Shown one piece after another: positions 44,794 to 53,885 of a stretch of 64,000 bases of DNA. The stretch is from Lachnospiraceae bacterium (lineage in GTDB: Bacteria; Bacillota; Clostridia; Lachnospirales; Lachnospiraceae). The position numbers and the translations under genes were made by a program. The notes beneath the pieces were generated by a model that did not search any database, was not told the origin of the DNA, and saw only the letters and a program-made list of their open reading frames with translations. The DNA lies in NCBI GenBank assembly GCA_021202635.1, contig JAJQCQ010000093.1:81910-145909 (forward strand), in the 5' to 3' direction. The stretch's first letter is position 1. Each line of letters opens with the position of its first letter.

Positions 44794-45747
44794 TTACAGC
44801 GCATTCTTTTTTAACCGCAGAATATCGATAAAGCTCTCCAGCCGCGTCTCCACACCGGCCATACCGCTCTGCGCGTCCAGCATCAGATTCAGAATCGGCG
44901 TACCGTCATTCCTGCGGATGATCATGTCGTTCGTCATCGCGTCCGGTCCACATGGGAAGACACTCAGGAGGATTATCCCGTCCACCTGCTTCCGGTTAGC
45001 ATACACGCCGCCCGCGATCTCACGGCTGACCTCCCAGCGCATGGTCGGCGAAAGCCGTGCTCCCTGCTTCAGGGCTTCCTTCCGATCCATCACATCTGCC
45101 CGCAGAACAGTAACGCCGACGTTTTTCAGAAAATCCGTTACCGGCTTGCCAATATAAGCGTCATTCACTACATAGCTGTGTGAAGCAATCAGCACCTTCA
45201 GGCCATCGCTTTTATAAAGCTCCTCCTGCCGCTTCACCTGCTTTTTCCAGTCCTCAGGCTCCGCCTTTTTCGCTTTCTTATAGGCTTTCGCAGCCTCCTT
45301 CCGCGCGAAGCCAAGCTCCTGCGCCATCGAAAGAAAAGCAGTCTCCTCGTCCAGATCGTGCGTCACATCAATATTATAAGAAAGAAACTTCTGATCACTC
45401 TCCCGGAAAAGATTGCGGCAGATGTCATAAAGTCCCTCAAACGTCGTACACATATATCTTCGGATGCCAAAATTGCTGATCCGCGGCACCAGGATATAAT
45501 CACAATTTCCGACCAGCTTCTCGACATGGCCAAGATAAACCTTGACGGAAAGGCACATCTCGTCGATTGCCCGGGCCGTCCCCCGGTTCAGCGTCTCAAG
45601 CGTCGTAGGCGGGCTGACCAGCACATCCACGCCCAGCTCCTGGAAAAAAGACTTCCAGAGTACGCGGTATCTGTCATACAGCAATGCTCTCGGAAGACCG
45701 ACAATCGGTTTCCGGCCTGCTGCAGCAGATTCTGTTTTCTTTGACAA
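44794..45747 (-). CDS. DUF2229-type CoA-enzyme component
   Basis: The 317-residue protein begins IVGLPRALLYDRYRVLWKSFFQELG, with VSPPTTLETLNRG and AIDEMCLSVKVYLGHV, the DUF2229 pattern found in large activase fusions. Cysteines in DEMCLS, YMCTTFEG and VFPCGPDAM may hold an Fe-S cluster. The start is the TTG at 45745-45747, nine bases after AAAGGAG. It is the first gene of the set with the dehydratase-like protein and activase, so the large single-chain version known elsewhere is split here. Confidence 0.78.
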   Translation of the reverse strand: MSKKTESAAAGRKPIVGLPRALLYDRYRVLWKSFFQELGVDVLVSPPTTLETLNRGTARAIDEMCLSVKVYLGHVEKLVGNCDYILVPRISNFGIRRYMCTTFEGLYDICRNLFRESDQKFLSYNIDVTHDLDEETAFLSMAQELGFARKEAAKAYKKAKKAEPEDWKKQVKRQEELYKSDGLKVLIASHSYVVNDAYIGKPVTDFLKNVGVTVLRADVMDRKEALKQGARLSPTMRWEVSREIAGGVYANRKQVDGIILLSVFPCGPDAMTNDMIIRRNDGTPILNLMLDAQSGMAGVETRLESFIDILRLKKNAL

Positions 45748-45783
45748 AATGATTCACTCCTTTATCCTCGCAGCGCGATATCG

Positions 45784-45800
45784 TGCTGTTCTGAACTGTT
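45784..45800. repeat. Family 3 half-site
   Basis: The 17 bases TGCTGTTCTGAACTGTT match exactly one arm of the long inverted repeat at 47296-47356. They lie upstream of the DUF2229-type gene and downstream of the MATE gene. Confidence 0.55.
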
Positions 45801-45837
45801 TCGGATTATTATATTCGTTTTCTTCCTCTTTTTCAAT

Positions 45838-45869
45838 CACCAGATTCTGACATCTGTCTGAATCTGGTG
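45838..45869 (-). terminator. Terminator-like hairpin after the MATE gene
   Basis: Perfect 10-bp arms CACCAGATTC/GAATCTGGTG (45838-45847 and 45860-45869) lie six bases beyond the stop. There is no U-run in the transcription direction, so it may be a weak terminator. Confidence 0.5.
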
Positions 45870-45874
45870 CTCCC

Positions 45875-47260
45875 TTACAGCAGATTTGTCCTCTTTTTCC
45901 AGAGTCCGGTGATGTAGTAAACGAAGACCGGGATTGCGGTCATATAGGTGCCGACACTGTACCCGTAAAAGAATCCGGCCGCGCCCCACCCAAGGAAGAC
46001 CCCAAACAGCCAGCAGAACAGGATACGTCCGACAAAGGCATCGACAAATGCTACGATCATGCTGAATTTCACAAACCCCTGCGCGCTGACCAGCGCATTG
46101 CAGCCAGGCATCACAAAACGCGCAGGCAGCTCAATCAGAAGGGAAAAGATACAGACCGAAGCGTATGCCAGCACCGCCTCATCCTGCGTAAACAGCCGGA
46201 AGGAAAGCACCGGGAAAGCAAAAAACAGAATGCCAAAGGCGATATTAATGACCGTCGCAAACAAAAGAGAGCTTTTTACCACCTGATTCACCCGGTCCAC
46301 GCGGCGCGCACCAAGGTTCTGCCCGATCATCGGAGAAGCCCCAAGGCTCAGCCCCTGCGTCAGGATCGCCGGAATGTTGCGGAGCTTCTGCAGAACACCA
46401 AACGCCGCACTCACTGATACGCCCAGGGAATTGACCATATGGCTGACAAACAGGAAGCTGAATTGAATCGCGGCACTCTGAATGGCCGCCGGTATCCCCA
46501 GTTTTACGATCTTGACCGCCGTCTCCGTGTCCCAGAGCATCTTTCTCAGCCGGAGACGAAATGGAAAACTCTCCCTGTGGCGGTTGATATACTGAATGCT
46601 GAAGACGACGCTGATAAACTGTCCGATCACAGTAGCCAGGGCGGCACCCGCCACATTCCATCCAAAGGCGACAATAAACACCACATCCAGGATTACGTTT
46701 GCTAAAGAAGCGATCAGAACAAACAAAAACGGATGTACGCTGTCGCCCACACCCCGCAGCAGGGCGCTGAACATATTGTAAAGTCCGGTAAATATCATAC
46801 CGATTCCACAGATCACAATGTAGTAGCGTGCCTGTTCCCAGGCTTCCTCCGGTGTTGCGAGCGCATTCAGCATCCAGCCGCTGCCGACCACACAGAGCAG
46901 TCCAAATACAACAGAAAGCGCCACCTCCATCACCAGAAGGGCGTCGACCACCCGCTGTATTTTACTATCGTCCCCACTGCCGCTTGCCTGCGCGATCAGA
47001 ATCTGCCCTGCCGTAGAAAAACCGACACAGATCATATAGAGCATCTGCATCAACTGGCTCCCATTCGACACGGCAGAGAGGCCGTTCTGCCCCAGATACT
47101 GCCCCACCACAATCGTATCTGTCGTCGAATACAGCGTCTGTAAAAGTGTGCTGAGCATAAATGGCAGCGAAAAGGACAATAGCGTAGATGCGACCGGCCC
47201 ATTCAGCAGATCATGCTTTCCCTCCGTATTTCCCAAAAATTTCTCAAATGTACCAGACAT
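45875..47260 (-). CDS. MATE family efflux transporter
   Basis: The 461-residue protein shows the twelve-helix MATE pattern. It begins with a segment of the GPVASTLLSFSLPFMLSTLL type, followed by TDTIVVGQYLGQNGLSAVSN, QALLRGVGDS-like and GLSLGASPMIGQNLGARR. MATE proteins export drugs or metabolites using Na+ or H+. The ATG at 47258-47260 follows GGGGAGAG, and the MSGTFEKFLGNTEGKHDLL start fits family members. The frame is open much farther upstream without family similarity. The leader carries a long inverted repeat. Confidence 0.9.
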   Translation of the reverse strand: MSGTFEKFLGNTEGKHDLLNGPVASTLLSFSLPFMLSTLLQTLYSTTDTIVVGQYLGQNGLSAVSNGSQLMQMLYMICVGFSTAGQILIAQASGSGDDSKIQRVVDALLVMEVALSVVFGLLCVVGSGWMLNALATPEEAWEQARYYIVICGIGMIFTGLYNMFSALLRGVGDSVHPFLFVLIASLANVILDVVFIVAFGWNVAGAALATVIGQFISVVFSIQYINRHRESFPFRLRLRKMLWDTETAVKIVKLGIPAAIQSAAIQFSFLFVSHMVNSLGVSVSAAFGVLQKLRNIPAILTQGLSLGASPMIGQNLGARRVDRVNQVVKSSLLFATVINIAFGILFFAFPVLSFRLFTQDEAVLAYASVCIFSLLIELPARFVMPGCNALVSAQGFVKFSMIVAFVDAFVGRILFCWLFGVFLGWGAAGFFYGYSVGTYMTAIPVFVYYITGLWKKRTNLL

Positions 47261-47295
47261 TTTTCTCTCCCCGTTTCTCTTTTCACTTATTTTTT

Positions 47296-47356
47296 TGTAA
47301 CAGTTCAGAACAGCATCGAAGCATAGACCTGCGACCTGCTGTTCTGAATCGTTACA
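47296..47356. repeat. Long inverted repeat (family 3) in the MATE leader
   Basis: Arms of 19 bases (47296-47314 and 47338-47356), TGTAACAGTTCAGAACAGC and GCTGTTCTGAATCGTTACA, pair at 17 of 19 positions around a 23-base loop. It lies 36 bases before the MATE start. One arm recurs at 45784-45800. Confidence 0.7.
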
Positions 47357-47422
47357 TTTTTTACAGAGTATCCTATAAAAGATAACACAAAAGAACTCTT
47401 TTTTTCCATATGTTTTTATAAT

Positions 47423-47508
47423 CGGATAGGGGAGTCCTCTCGCCCTATCCGCTGCGCCAGGGCTGGGTACGGCTTTAGCCGCAAGATTCCTTGCCCAGGC
47501 CTGCGCAT
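47423..47508 (-). repeat. Structured intergenic repeat, family 1, copy d
   Basis: On the minus strand it reads ATGCGCAGGC, outer stem CTGGG/CCCAG (plus 47463-47467 and 47494-47498), loop AAGGAATCTT, inner hairpin of the GCGGC/GCCGT type (47469-47482). The second hairpin CGGATAGGG/CCCTATCCG (47423-47431 and 47443-47451) follows. It comes straight after the copA terminator U-run. Confidence 0.7.
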
Positions 47509-47545
47509 AAAAACACCGCCGACCCCAGTTTTCCGGTCGGCGGTG
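47508..47545 (-). terminator. Intrinsic terminator of copA
   Basis: Perfect 11-bp arms CACCGCCGACC/GGTCGGCGGTG (47514-47524 and 47535-47545) are followed on the minus strand by TTTTT, starting 16 bases after the copA stop. Confidence 0.92.
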
Positions 47546-47561
47546 CTTCTTGAATTCGGTA

Positions 47562-50333
47562 TTAGTGGAACAGAGAAAACCCTTTCTTCGCTTCCTGATC
47601 ACCGGTCATGATCTCGCCGACCTTGTAGCCGCCCTCTTCAATCGCTGCGCGAAGCTTCGCCTCATCCAGCGCAGCTTCAGAAAGAATTTCCGTGATGCCC
47701 TTGCTGTGGTTTGATGTGACCTTCTTTACCTCAAACGCCTTGCGGACTGCTTCGTTTACGTGATTCTCACACATGCCGCACATCATACCGTCTACCTTTA
47801 CTGTTGTCTTTACCATTTCCGTTTCCTCCATTTCGCTTTCGTTTTGATTTTTATGATCAGACACACTTGTATGCATGTCAGATGACCGCATTTGCTCTGT
47901 TTTATCCTGCGCCGTCTCTGCAGCATTCCCATTGATTCCTGCAATTTTTATGGCAACTGGTTTTATTTTTCTGTCCCGTCCGGTATCACGAATCTTAAAC
48001 AGATTCAGCCGCAGCGCGTTCGATACGACACAGAAGCTCGACAGGCTCATTGCCGCCGCACCGAACATCGGGTTCAGGGTCCAGCCGAAAATCGGGATCC
48101 ACACGCCGGCTGCGAGCGGAATGCCGATCACATTGTAGAAAAAGGCCCAGAACAGGTTCTCGTGAATATTGCGAAGCGTCGCGCGGCTTAAACGAATGGC
48201 CGCCGGGACATCGCTCAAACGGCTTTTCATCAGCACCACGTCGGCCGCGTCAATCGCGACGTCCGCGCCCGCACCGATCGCAATGCCGATATCCGCCCGC
48301 GTAAGCGCCGGGGCATCGTTGATGCCGTCTCCCACCATGGCCACCCGGATCTGCTGCTGTTCCTCTTTTCCGCGCCGGAATACGCTGCCAGGAAGCAGAC
48401 GCTGGAAACCACTCTTTCCGGTATCCGGCACTTCCATCTCTTTGATCTGCCGGATCACACGCTCCTTGCCGTCCGGCAGTACACCGGCGATCACCTCGTC
48501 TACGCCTGCCTGCGCGCCGATTGCCTTCGCCGTGCGCTCATTGTCGCCGGTCAGCATGACCACGCGAATACCCATATTCTGCAGCTCCCGGACCACCTGC
48601 GGGCTGTCTTCCTTGATCACGTCCGCCACAGCGATCATACCGAGCAGCTTCCCGTTTCTCGTAAACAGCAGCGGAGTCTTGCCGCTTTCCGCAAAAGCGT
48701 ACGCCTTTTCTTCCAGCCGACGCGGTACCGTCACTTGGCTTTGAATGAACTTCAGACTGCCTCCAAGAATCTTCTCTTTGTCCAATACTGCCGAGAGTCC
48801 ATTGCCCGGAAGTGCCTGGAAGTCACTGACTTCCACCGGTGTCAGCTGCTGTTCCCTTCCATAGGCCAGGATCGCTTTCGCGAGCGGATGCTCGCTCTTT
48901 TGCTCCAGTGCGTAAGCGTATGTCAGCAGCTCCTGCTCTGTCACACCGTCTGCCGGGAAAAGATCGGTCACCCTCGGCTCCCCGCTCGTGATCGTGCCGG
49001 TCTTATCCAGCACCACCACCTGCACCTTGCCTGTTTCCTCCAGGGAAACCGCTGTTTTAAACAGAATGCCGTTCTTTGCACCCATCCCGTTGCCCACCAT
49101 GATCGCCACCGGAGTCGCCAGGCCAAGGGCACACGGACAGCTGATCACCAGCACGGAAATCCCCCGCGCCAGCGCAAAAGCAACGGTCTTCCCCGCCAGC
49201 AGCCAGACGATGGTCGTGATCACCGCAATCGTAATCACAATCGGGACAAACACACCGGAGACCTTATCTGCGATCTTTGCAATCGGCGCCTTGGTCGCGG
49301 CCGCATCGCTGACCATTTTGATGATCTGAGAGAGGGTCGTATCCTCTCCGACCCGGGTCGCCTCACAGCGGATAAAGCCCGACTGGTTGACCGTTGCAGC
49401 TGACACCAGGTCGCCTACCGTCTTGTCAACCGGGATACTCTCCCCCGTCAGTGCCGCCTCATTGACCGCGCTGCTGCCATCGAGAATCACGCCGTCCACC
49501 GGGATATTTTCTCCGGGGCGCACCACAAACACGTCGCCTTTTTGTACCTGTTCAATCGGTACGGTCTGCTCTGCACCATTTTTCACCACGACCGCTGTCT
49601 TCGGCGCAAGCTTCATCAGGCCCTTGAGCGCGTCCGTCGTCCGGCCCTTTGAGCGCGCCTCCAGCATCTTGCCGACCGTAATCAGCGTCAGGATCATCGC
49701 CGCCGACTCAAAATAAAACTCGTTCATGCAGGTCATGACCGCTTCCATATCGCCGTCCACCTGTGCCCGCGTCATCATAAACAGCGCGTACACACTCCAG
49801 AGAAAGGACGCGGATGAGCCGAGCGCCACAAGGGTATCCATATTCGGCGAGCCATGCCACAGACTTTTAAAGCCGCTGATGAAAAATTTCTGATTGATCA
49901 CCATAATAATGATCGCCAGAAGCATCTGTACCAGACCCATAGCCACATGGTTGTCATCAAACCATGCCGGCAGCGGCCAGCCCCACATCATATGCCCCAT
50001 GGAAAAATACATCAGCACCAGCAGAAAGCCGATCGAAGCGATCAGACGTCTTTTCAGCACCGGCGTCTCGTGATCCTCCAGCGCCGCCTCCTGCTCCGCG
50101 ATGGACTGGGATGCGTGCGCCTTTCCCGTGGAGGCGCCCTTTTGCGAAGCGCCATAACCCGCATCCTGCACCGCGCGGATAATCGCCTCCGGGGAGGCCG
50201 TCCCTTCCACGCCCATTGAATTCGTCAGCAGACTGACCGAGCAGGACGTCACACCGGCGACCTTCGAGACAGCCTTTTCCACCCTCGCCTGGCAGGCCGC
50301 GCAGCTCATCCCTGTCACGGTATATTGATCCAT
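47562..50333 (-). CDS. copA: Copper-exporting P1B-type ATPase with N- and C-terminal HMA domains
   Basis: The 923-residue protein has an N-terminal metal-binding domain (GMSCAAC, Cys 11 and 14). The P-type core follows: TGES (296-299), the CPC transport site in [11 protein letters not shown] (399-401), the DKTGT phosphorylation site (443-447), HP (482-483) and [10 protein letters not shown]. After a charged linker, a second HMA domain carries GMMCGMC. The C-terminal HMA is uncommon. An internal ATG at 47814-47816 with GGAGG eight bases upstream precedes it, so a CopZ-like 84-residue chaperone may be made separately. Its partner csoR lies directly upstream. Confidence 0.95.
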   Translation of the reverse strand: MDQYTVTGMSCAACQARVEKAVSKVAGVTSCSVSLLTNSMGVEGTASPEAIIRAVQDAGYGASQKGASTGKAHASQSIAEQEAALEDHETPVLKRRLIASIGFLLVLMYFSMGHMMWGWPLPAWFDDNHVAMGLVQMLLAIIIMVINQKFFISGFKSLWHGSPNMDTLVALGSSASFLWSVYALFMMTRAQVDGDMEAVMTCMNEFYFESAAMILTLITVGKMLEARSKGRTTDALKGLMKLAPKTAVVVKNGAEQTVPIEQVQKGDVFVVRPGENIPVDGVILDGSSAVNEAALTGESIPVDKTVGDLVSAATVNQSGFIRCEATRVGEDTTLSQIIKMVSDAAATKAPIAKIADKVSGVFVPIVITIAVITTIVWLLAGKTVAFALARGISVLVISCPCALGLATPVAIMVGNGMGAKNGILFKTAVSLEETGKVQVVVLDKTGTITSGEPRVTDLFPADGVTEQELLTYAYALEQKSEHPLAKAILAYGREQQLTPVEVSDFQALPGNGLSAVLDKEKILGGSLKFIQSQVTVPRRLEEKAYAFAESGKTPLLFTRNGKLLGMIAVADVIKEDSPQVVRELQNMGIRVVMLTGDNERTAKAIGAQAGVDEVIAGVLPDGKERVIRQIKEMEVPDTGKSGFQRLLPGSVFRRGKEEQQQIRVAMVGDGINDAPALTRADIGIAIGAGADVAIDAADVVLMKSRLSDVPAAIRLSRATLRNIHENLFWAFFYNVIGIPLAAGVWIPIFGWTLNPMFGAAAMSLSSFCVVSNALRLNLFKIRDTGRDRKIKPVAIKIAGINGNAAETAQDKTEQMRSSDMHTSVSDHKNQNESEMEETEMVKTTVKVDGMMCGMCENHVNEAVRKAFEVKKVTSNHSKGITEILSEAALDEAKLRAAIEEGGYKVGEIMTGDQEAKKGFSLFH

Positions 50334-50358
50334 AACTTAAAATCCCTCCTCATCATTA

Positions 50359-50688
50359 CTACTTCATCAGCTTCTGAATCGTCGCCACCAGTTCATCCAC
50401 CACCTCATCCTTGCCTTCCCGGATATCCCGCACAACACAGGTATGAATGTGACTGGACAACAGCTCCTTATTAAATGAATTCACCGCCGCGTTGACTGCC
50501 GCCGACTGGATCAGAATATCATTGCAGTAGGCATCCCGCTCCAGCATTCCCCTGATCCCGCGAATCTGACCCTCAATGCGGTTCAGGCGGTTAATCAGCT
50601 TCCGGCGCTCTTCTTCCGAACGCTCGGTCTTCTTACAGCAGCAACAGACATCAGAAGTATCTTCCGGCATATCCTTCTTATCTTCCAC
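50359..50688 (-). CDS. csoR: CsoR-family copper-sensing repressor
   Basis: The 109-residue all-helical protein has the CsoR signature: LINRLNRIEGQIRGIRGMLE, then CNDILIQSAAVNAAV with the Cys ligand and LLSSHIHTCVVRDI with the His and Cys ligands. The short cysteine-rich N-terminus VCCCCKK is an extra feature that may bind metal or be incidental. Copper binding releases it from DNA. It is upstream of and likely co-transcribed with copA. Two CsoR-type sites lie in its own promoter. Confidence 0.93.
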   Translation of the reverse strand: MEDKKDMPEDTSDVCCCCKKTERSEEERRKLINRLNRIEGQIRGIRGMLERDAYCNDILIQSAAVNAAVNSFNKELLSSHIHTCVVRDIREGKDEVVDELVATIQKLMK

Positions 50689-50722
50689 GAAAAAAAGCCT
50701 CCTTATTCATAGAACCTTTCAA

Positions 50723-50781
50723 ATACCCCCATTGGGTATTTATACAATCTGTATGATATACCCCCGGAAGGTATTTGTCAA
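50723..50781 (-). promoter_or_regulatory. csoR-copA promoter with two CsoR-type operators
   Basis: The minus-strand promoter has TTGACA (50776-50781) and TATCAT (50753-50758), 17 bases apart. One 17-base operator, ATACCCCCGGAAGGTAT (50758-50774), fills the spacer, and a second, ATACCCCCATTGGGTAT (50723-50739), lies downstream near the expected start point. Both have the ATACCC/GGGTAT symmetry of CsoR sites. Confidence 0.85.
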
Positions 50782-50793
50782 CGTGTTTTTGCG

Positions 50794-50820
50794 TAAAAAA
50801 AAGAGGTATATTCTACCTCT
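50794..50820 (-). terminator. Intrinsic terminator of nth
   Basis: Arms AGAGGTA/TACCTCT (50802-50808 and 50814-50820) with a five-base loop are followed on the minus strand by a run of T from 50801 down to 50794. Confidence 0.88.
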
Positions 50821-50839
50821 CTTTAAAATACTGTTTATG

Positions 50840-51508
50840 CTAAACCAAAGAGACCTTCACTCCATTCTTCTCACAGATATCTGCCAGACAACACTTCTCG
50901 CAATACGGCTTCGTTCTCGCGGTGCAGACTGCGCGGCCATGATAAACCAGCCGATGGCAGAATTCATTCCCTTCCTGAGGAGGAATGATCTTCCAAAGCG
51001 CCATCTCGACCTTTTTGGGTTCTTTGATTCCATCGACCAGCCCCATGCGGTTGGTCAGACGAATGCAGTGCGTGTCCGTGACAATCGCAGGCTTGCCAAA
51101 CACGTCGCCCATGATCAGATTTGCACTCTTACGCCCCACGCCAGGCAGCTTTAATAACAAATCAAAATCATCCGGCACTTTGCCGCCATAGGTATCTCTG
51201 AGGATGCGCATACAGGCGCTGATATCGCGCGCTTTGCTTTTTCCGAGGCCACAGGGCTTCACAATCTCCTCGATCTCCTCCGGCGTAGCGGCAGCCAGTG
51301 CATCCACATCCGGGTATTTTTCATACAGCTTCTCTACCACTATATTGACCCGCGCGTCTGTACACTGCGCCGCCAGACGGACACTCACAAGGAGCTTCCA
51401 CGCTTCATCATAGTCCAATGTACAGTCTGCGTCCGGGTATTCCTTTTTTAAACGCTCTATAATTTCCAGAGCGAACATCTTCTTTTGTTCTTCTGTTTTC
51501 GTTATCAT
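50840..51508 (-). CDS. nth: Endonuclease III
   Basis: The 222-residue glycosylase has the helix-hairpin-helix LLLKLPGVGRKSANLIMG with the catalytic lysine, the catalytic aspartate in VTDTHCIRL, and the C-terminal [4Fe-4S] cluster. It removes oxidised pyrimidines and cuts at abasic sites. The cluster spacing is C-x7-C-x2-C-x5-C here (CTARTKPYCEKC), one residue longer in the first loop than the textbook x6 pattern. It is followed by a strong terminator. Confidence 0.95.
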   Translation of the reverse strand: MITKTEEQKKMFALEIIERLKKEYPDADCTLDYDEAWKLLVSVRLAAQCTDARVNIVVEKLYEKYPDVDALAAATPEEIEEIVKPCGLGKSKARDISACMRILRDTYGGKVPDDFDLLLKLPGVGRKSANLIMGDVFGKPAIVTDTHCIRLTNRMGLVDGIKEPKKVEMALWKIIPPQEGNEFCHRLVYHGRAVCTARTKPYCEKCCLADICEKNGVKVSLV

Positions 51509-51524
51509 ATAATTTCCTTAGAAG

Positions 51525-51549
51525 AAAGGGCGTCATCAAAACGCCCTTT
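51525..51549. terminator. Hairpin between nth and the 44-residue ORF
   Basis: Perfect 9-bp arms AAAGGGCGT/ACGCCCTTT (51525-51533 and 51541-51549) with a seven-base loop and T-rich flanks on both sides. It can end the small gene upstream on the minus strand. Confidence 0.75.
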
Positions 51550-51559
51550 TTCTTTACCA

Positions 51560-51694
51560 TCACTCATTCTTATTTTCATTTTTCCTGTCATCCATCAATT
51601 CCGCGACTTTCTTTTTTGCCTCATCCAAGTCAGTACAACCATCCAGAATCATGGAGATCATTTTAATGATTTTATCAAATTGATTATCTGTCAT
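51560..51694 (-). CDS. 44-residue helical protein, function unknown
   Basis: An ATG at 51692-51694 opens a 44-codon frame encoding MTDNQFDKIIKMISMILDG, followed by CTDLDEAKKKVAELMDD and a charged tail. The frame has a protein-like helical pattern, an AAGGGTGG site about ten bases upstream and its own terminator just past the stop. It is a likely small gene, but no family is recognised. Confidence 0.5.
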   Translation of the reverse strand: MTDNQFDKIIKMISMILDGCTDLDEAKKKVAELMDDRKNENKNE

Positions 51695-51800
51695 AACTTC
51701 TGCCACCCTTTTCTTTCCTCCTGACCTGTATCAATAAAATTCACATTTCATGTACAGTGTAATTCTACCATAAGCAAAGAAATATGTACAGAACAACTTT

Positions 51801-52742
51801 TTATCTCTGCCCCTTATCATACGGAATCCCTTCCGCCTTCGGCGCGCGGGATTTCTCTGACGTGAACGCGAGCACGATCAGGGAGATGATGTACGGAAGC
51901 ATGTTGTACACGCTGCCCGGCAGGTTCAGCGCCACCAGGAAGTCAAATCCGGTATATACGTTGGAGAGTGCGCGGAACAGCCCGAACAGGATTGCCGCCA
52001 GGCCGATCTTGACCGGCGTCCACTGGCCGAAGATCATAACCGCCAGAGCCAGGAAACCAAAGCCGGCCACGCCGTTTTCGAACTTCCACTCGCTCACGCC
52101 TGCCGTGATATAGACGATACCGCCCAGGCCGCCGAGCACACCGGAGATCAGAACACCCGCGTAACGCATACGGACAACATTGATACCCACGGAGTCCGCT
52201 GCCTGCGGATGCTCGCCGCACGCCTGCAGCCGCAGGCCAAAGCGCGTCTTATAGAGAACCACATAGGAAGCCACCAGGGCTACCGCCGCCACTACCATGA
52301 ACCAGTTAAACTCGAAACGCCCAAAGTAAATCAAAAATGCTTTTTTCTCGTTGACATACTGGATGGTGGAGGAAACATTGCTCGCATCCTCGGCTGCGTT
52401 GATCGCACGCACCGCTACGGTCGCACCTGCGGTACCGAGCAGGTTCATCGCCGTGCCAACCAGGGTCTGGTCTGCCTTGAAGTTGATCGAAGCCACCGCC
52501 AGCAGCAGGGAATAAAGCATCCCGAAAACCGCACTGCCAAGCATAACCGCCAGGATCATAACGATAGCCGGAACCGAATCAGACATAAATTTCATCACCA
52601 GTGCGCCGCCCAGCGCGCCGATGACCATGACGCCCTCCAGACCGATGTTGATCACGCCGCTATGCTCCGAGAAGCATCCGCCGAGCGCTACCAGGGCGAG
52701 TACAGAAGCAAAAATCAGGGTATACTGAACCAGTAACAGCAT
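51801..52742 (-). CDS. Nucleoside-type ABC transporter permease (NupQ/YufQ-like)
   Basis: The 313-residue protein has about eight membrane segments and the permease signature INIGLEGVMVIGALGG, GTAMNLLGTAGA, ACGEHPQAADSVGINV and GGLGGIVYI of the BMP-type transporters. It is the last gene of a four-gene set (binding protein, ATPase, two permeases) like NupNOPQ, which imports guanosine and related nucleosides in Bacillus. Substrate is inferred from family only. Its start overlaps the upstream permease stop by one base. Confidence 0.9.
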   Translation of the reverse strand: MLLLVQYTLIFASVLALVALGGCFSEHSGVINIGLEGVMVIGALGGALVMKFMSDSVPAIVMILAVMLGSAVFGMLYSLLLAVASINFKADQTLVGTAMNLLGTAGATVAVRAINAAEDASNVSSTIQYVNEKKAFLIYFGRFEFNWFMVVAAVALVASYVVLYKTRFGLRLQACGEHPQAADSVGINVVRMRYAGVLISGVLGGLGGIVYITAGVSEWKFENGVAGFGFLALAVMIFGQWTPVKIGLAAILFGLFRALSNVYTGFDFLVALNLPGSVYNMLPYIISLIVLAFTSEKSRAPKAEGIPYDKGQR

Positions 52743-53884
52743 TATGCCTCGCCTCCTTCCTGATGAGTTTTCGCCGCTTTTTTCTCATCCCGCTTATCCA
52801 GCCAGCGGTTCATAGCGAGCTTAAAGATAAATACAAATCCGCACAGATAAATAATCATCGAGGAGATAAAATCAGATATCTGGGAGCAGTAAAGAGTCTT
52901 ATCCACATAGGCGCCGCCGCTCGTAATGTGCTGAATAAAATAGGAAGAAAAAATCGCTCCGATCGGATGCAGGCCGCCAAGGAAAGCCGCCGCGATCCCG
53001 TTAAATCCCATCGACGGAACACTCGTCTGCGAACAGCTCCACTGCTCGATGCCGGTCAGATAATAGAACGCCGCGCCCATGCCAGCGAGTCCACCCGCAA
53101 TCGCCAAAGTCAGAATCGTATTGCGTTTCTCACGCATACCGCAGTATTTCGCCGCTTCTTTATTCATACCGGTCGCTTTCAGCTCATAACCGAACTTTGT
53201 CTTTTCAAGCAGCACCCAGATCACAATCGCCACGATCACCGCAAGCGGAATCGCAATCGTCACATAAGAATTGTTGCTGAACAGAGAGGAAAGGCCGAGA
53301 TCCGGGATCAGCGCCCCGCTGTTGGCCTTGGAAACTGCCGTTGTGTAGGGGCTTGTAGGCTCCTTCACCGTCGTCAGGAGCATATTCACCGTATAGAGGC
53401 CGATCCAGTTCAGCATAATACCGGAGATTACTTCATTTACATTGCGGTAGGCTTTCAGCGCACCGGAGATGGCTCCCATCAGAGCGCCGACCACCGCTGC
53501 CGCCAGGATGCAGATATACCAGGGCATGCCGAGCGCAATCGCAAAATACAGGCTGGCTCCCGCGCCACCAACGTACTGTCCGGCCGCGCCAATGTTAAAG
53601 AATCCCGCCTTGTAGGCAAACAGCACCGATAAGGAACACATCAGCAATGGCGACGTCTTTACCAGCGTACTGCCCAGATATTTCAGCTGCGCAGCTGCCG
53701 ACGGGTAATAAAGATAATTTTTCACAACCGCGACAATTGCGCCCCAGGCGCCGCTCGCGTTTACAATCAGAAGCGCAATGTATCCGACAAAAAGCCCCAG
53801 AAGGATACACAGAATTGAAGCCAGCAGAGACTGCACCACATTATTGCGCAGCAGGCCGCCGCTCTTGTTTGCTTTTTTCTCCAT
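52742..53884 (-). CDS. Nucleoside-type ABC transporter permease (NupP/YufP-like)
   Basis: The 380-residue permease shows SLSVLFAYKAGFFNIGAAGQYVGGA, EVISGIMLNWIGLYTV, ATGMNKEAAKYCGM and GFNGIAAAFLGGLHPIGA, typical of YufP-like subunits. The ATG at 53882-53884 follows a G-rich site and lies one base from the ATPase stop. An upstream in-frame start would add 20 residues. It assembles with the NupQ-like permease and the ATPase. Confidence 0.9.
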   Translation of the reverse strand: MEKKANKSGGLLRNNVVQSLLASILCILLGLFVGYIALLIVNASGAWGAIVAVVKNYLYYPSAAAQLKYLGSTLVKTSPLLMCSLSVLFAYKAGFFNIGAAGQYVGGAGASLYFAIALGMPWYICILAAAVVGALMGAISGALKAYRNVNEVISGIMLNWIGLYTVNMLLTTVKEPTSPYTTAVSKANSGALIPDLGLSSLFSNNSYVTIAIPLAVIVAIVIWVLLEKTKFGYELKATGMNKEAAKYCGMREKRNTILTLAIAGGLAGMGAAFYYLTGIEQWSCSQTSVPSMGFNGIAAAFLGGLHPIGAIFSSYFIQHITSGGAYVDKTLYCSQISDFISSMIIYLCGFVFIFKLAMNRWLDKRDEKKAAKTHQEGGEA

Positions 53885-53885
53885 T

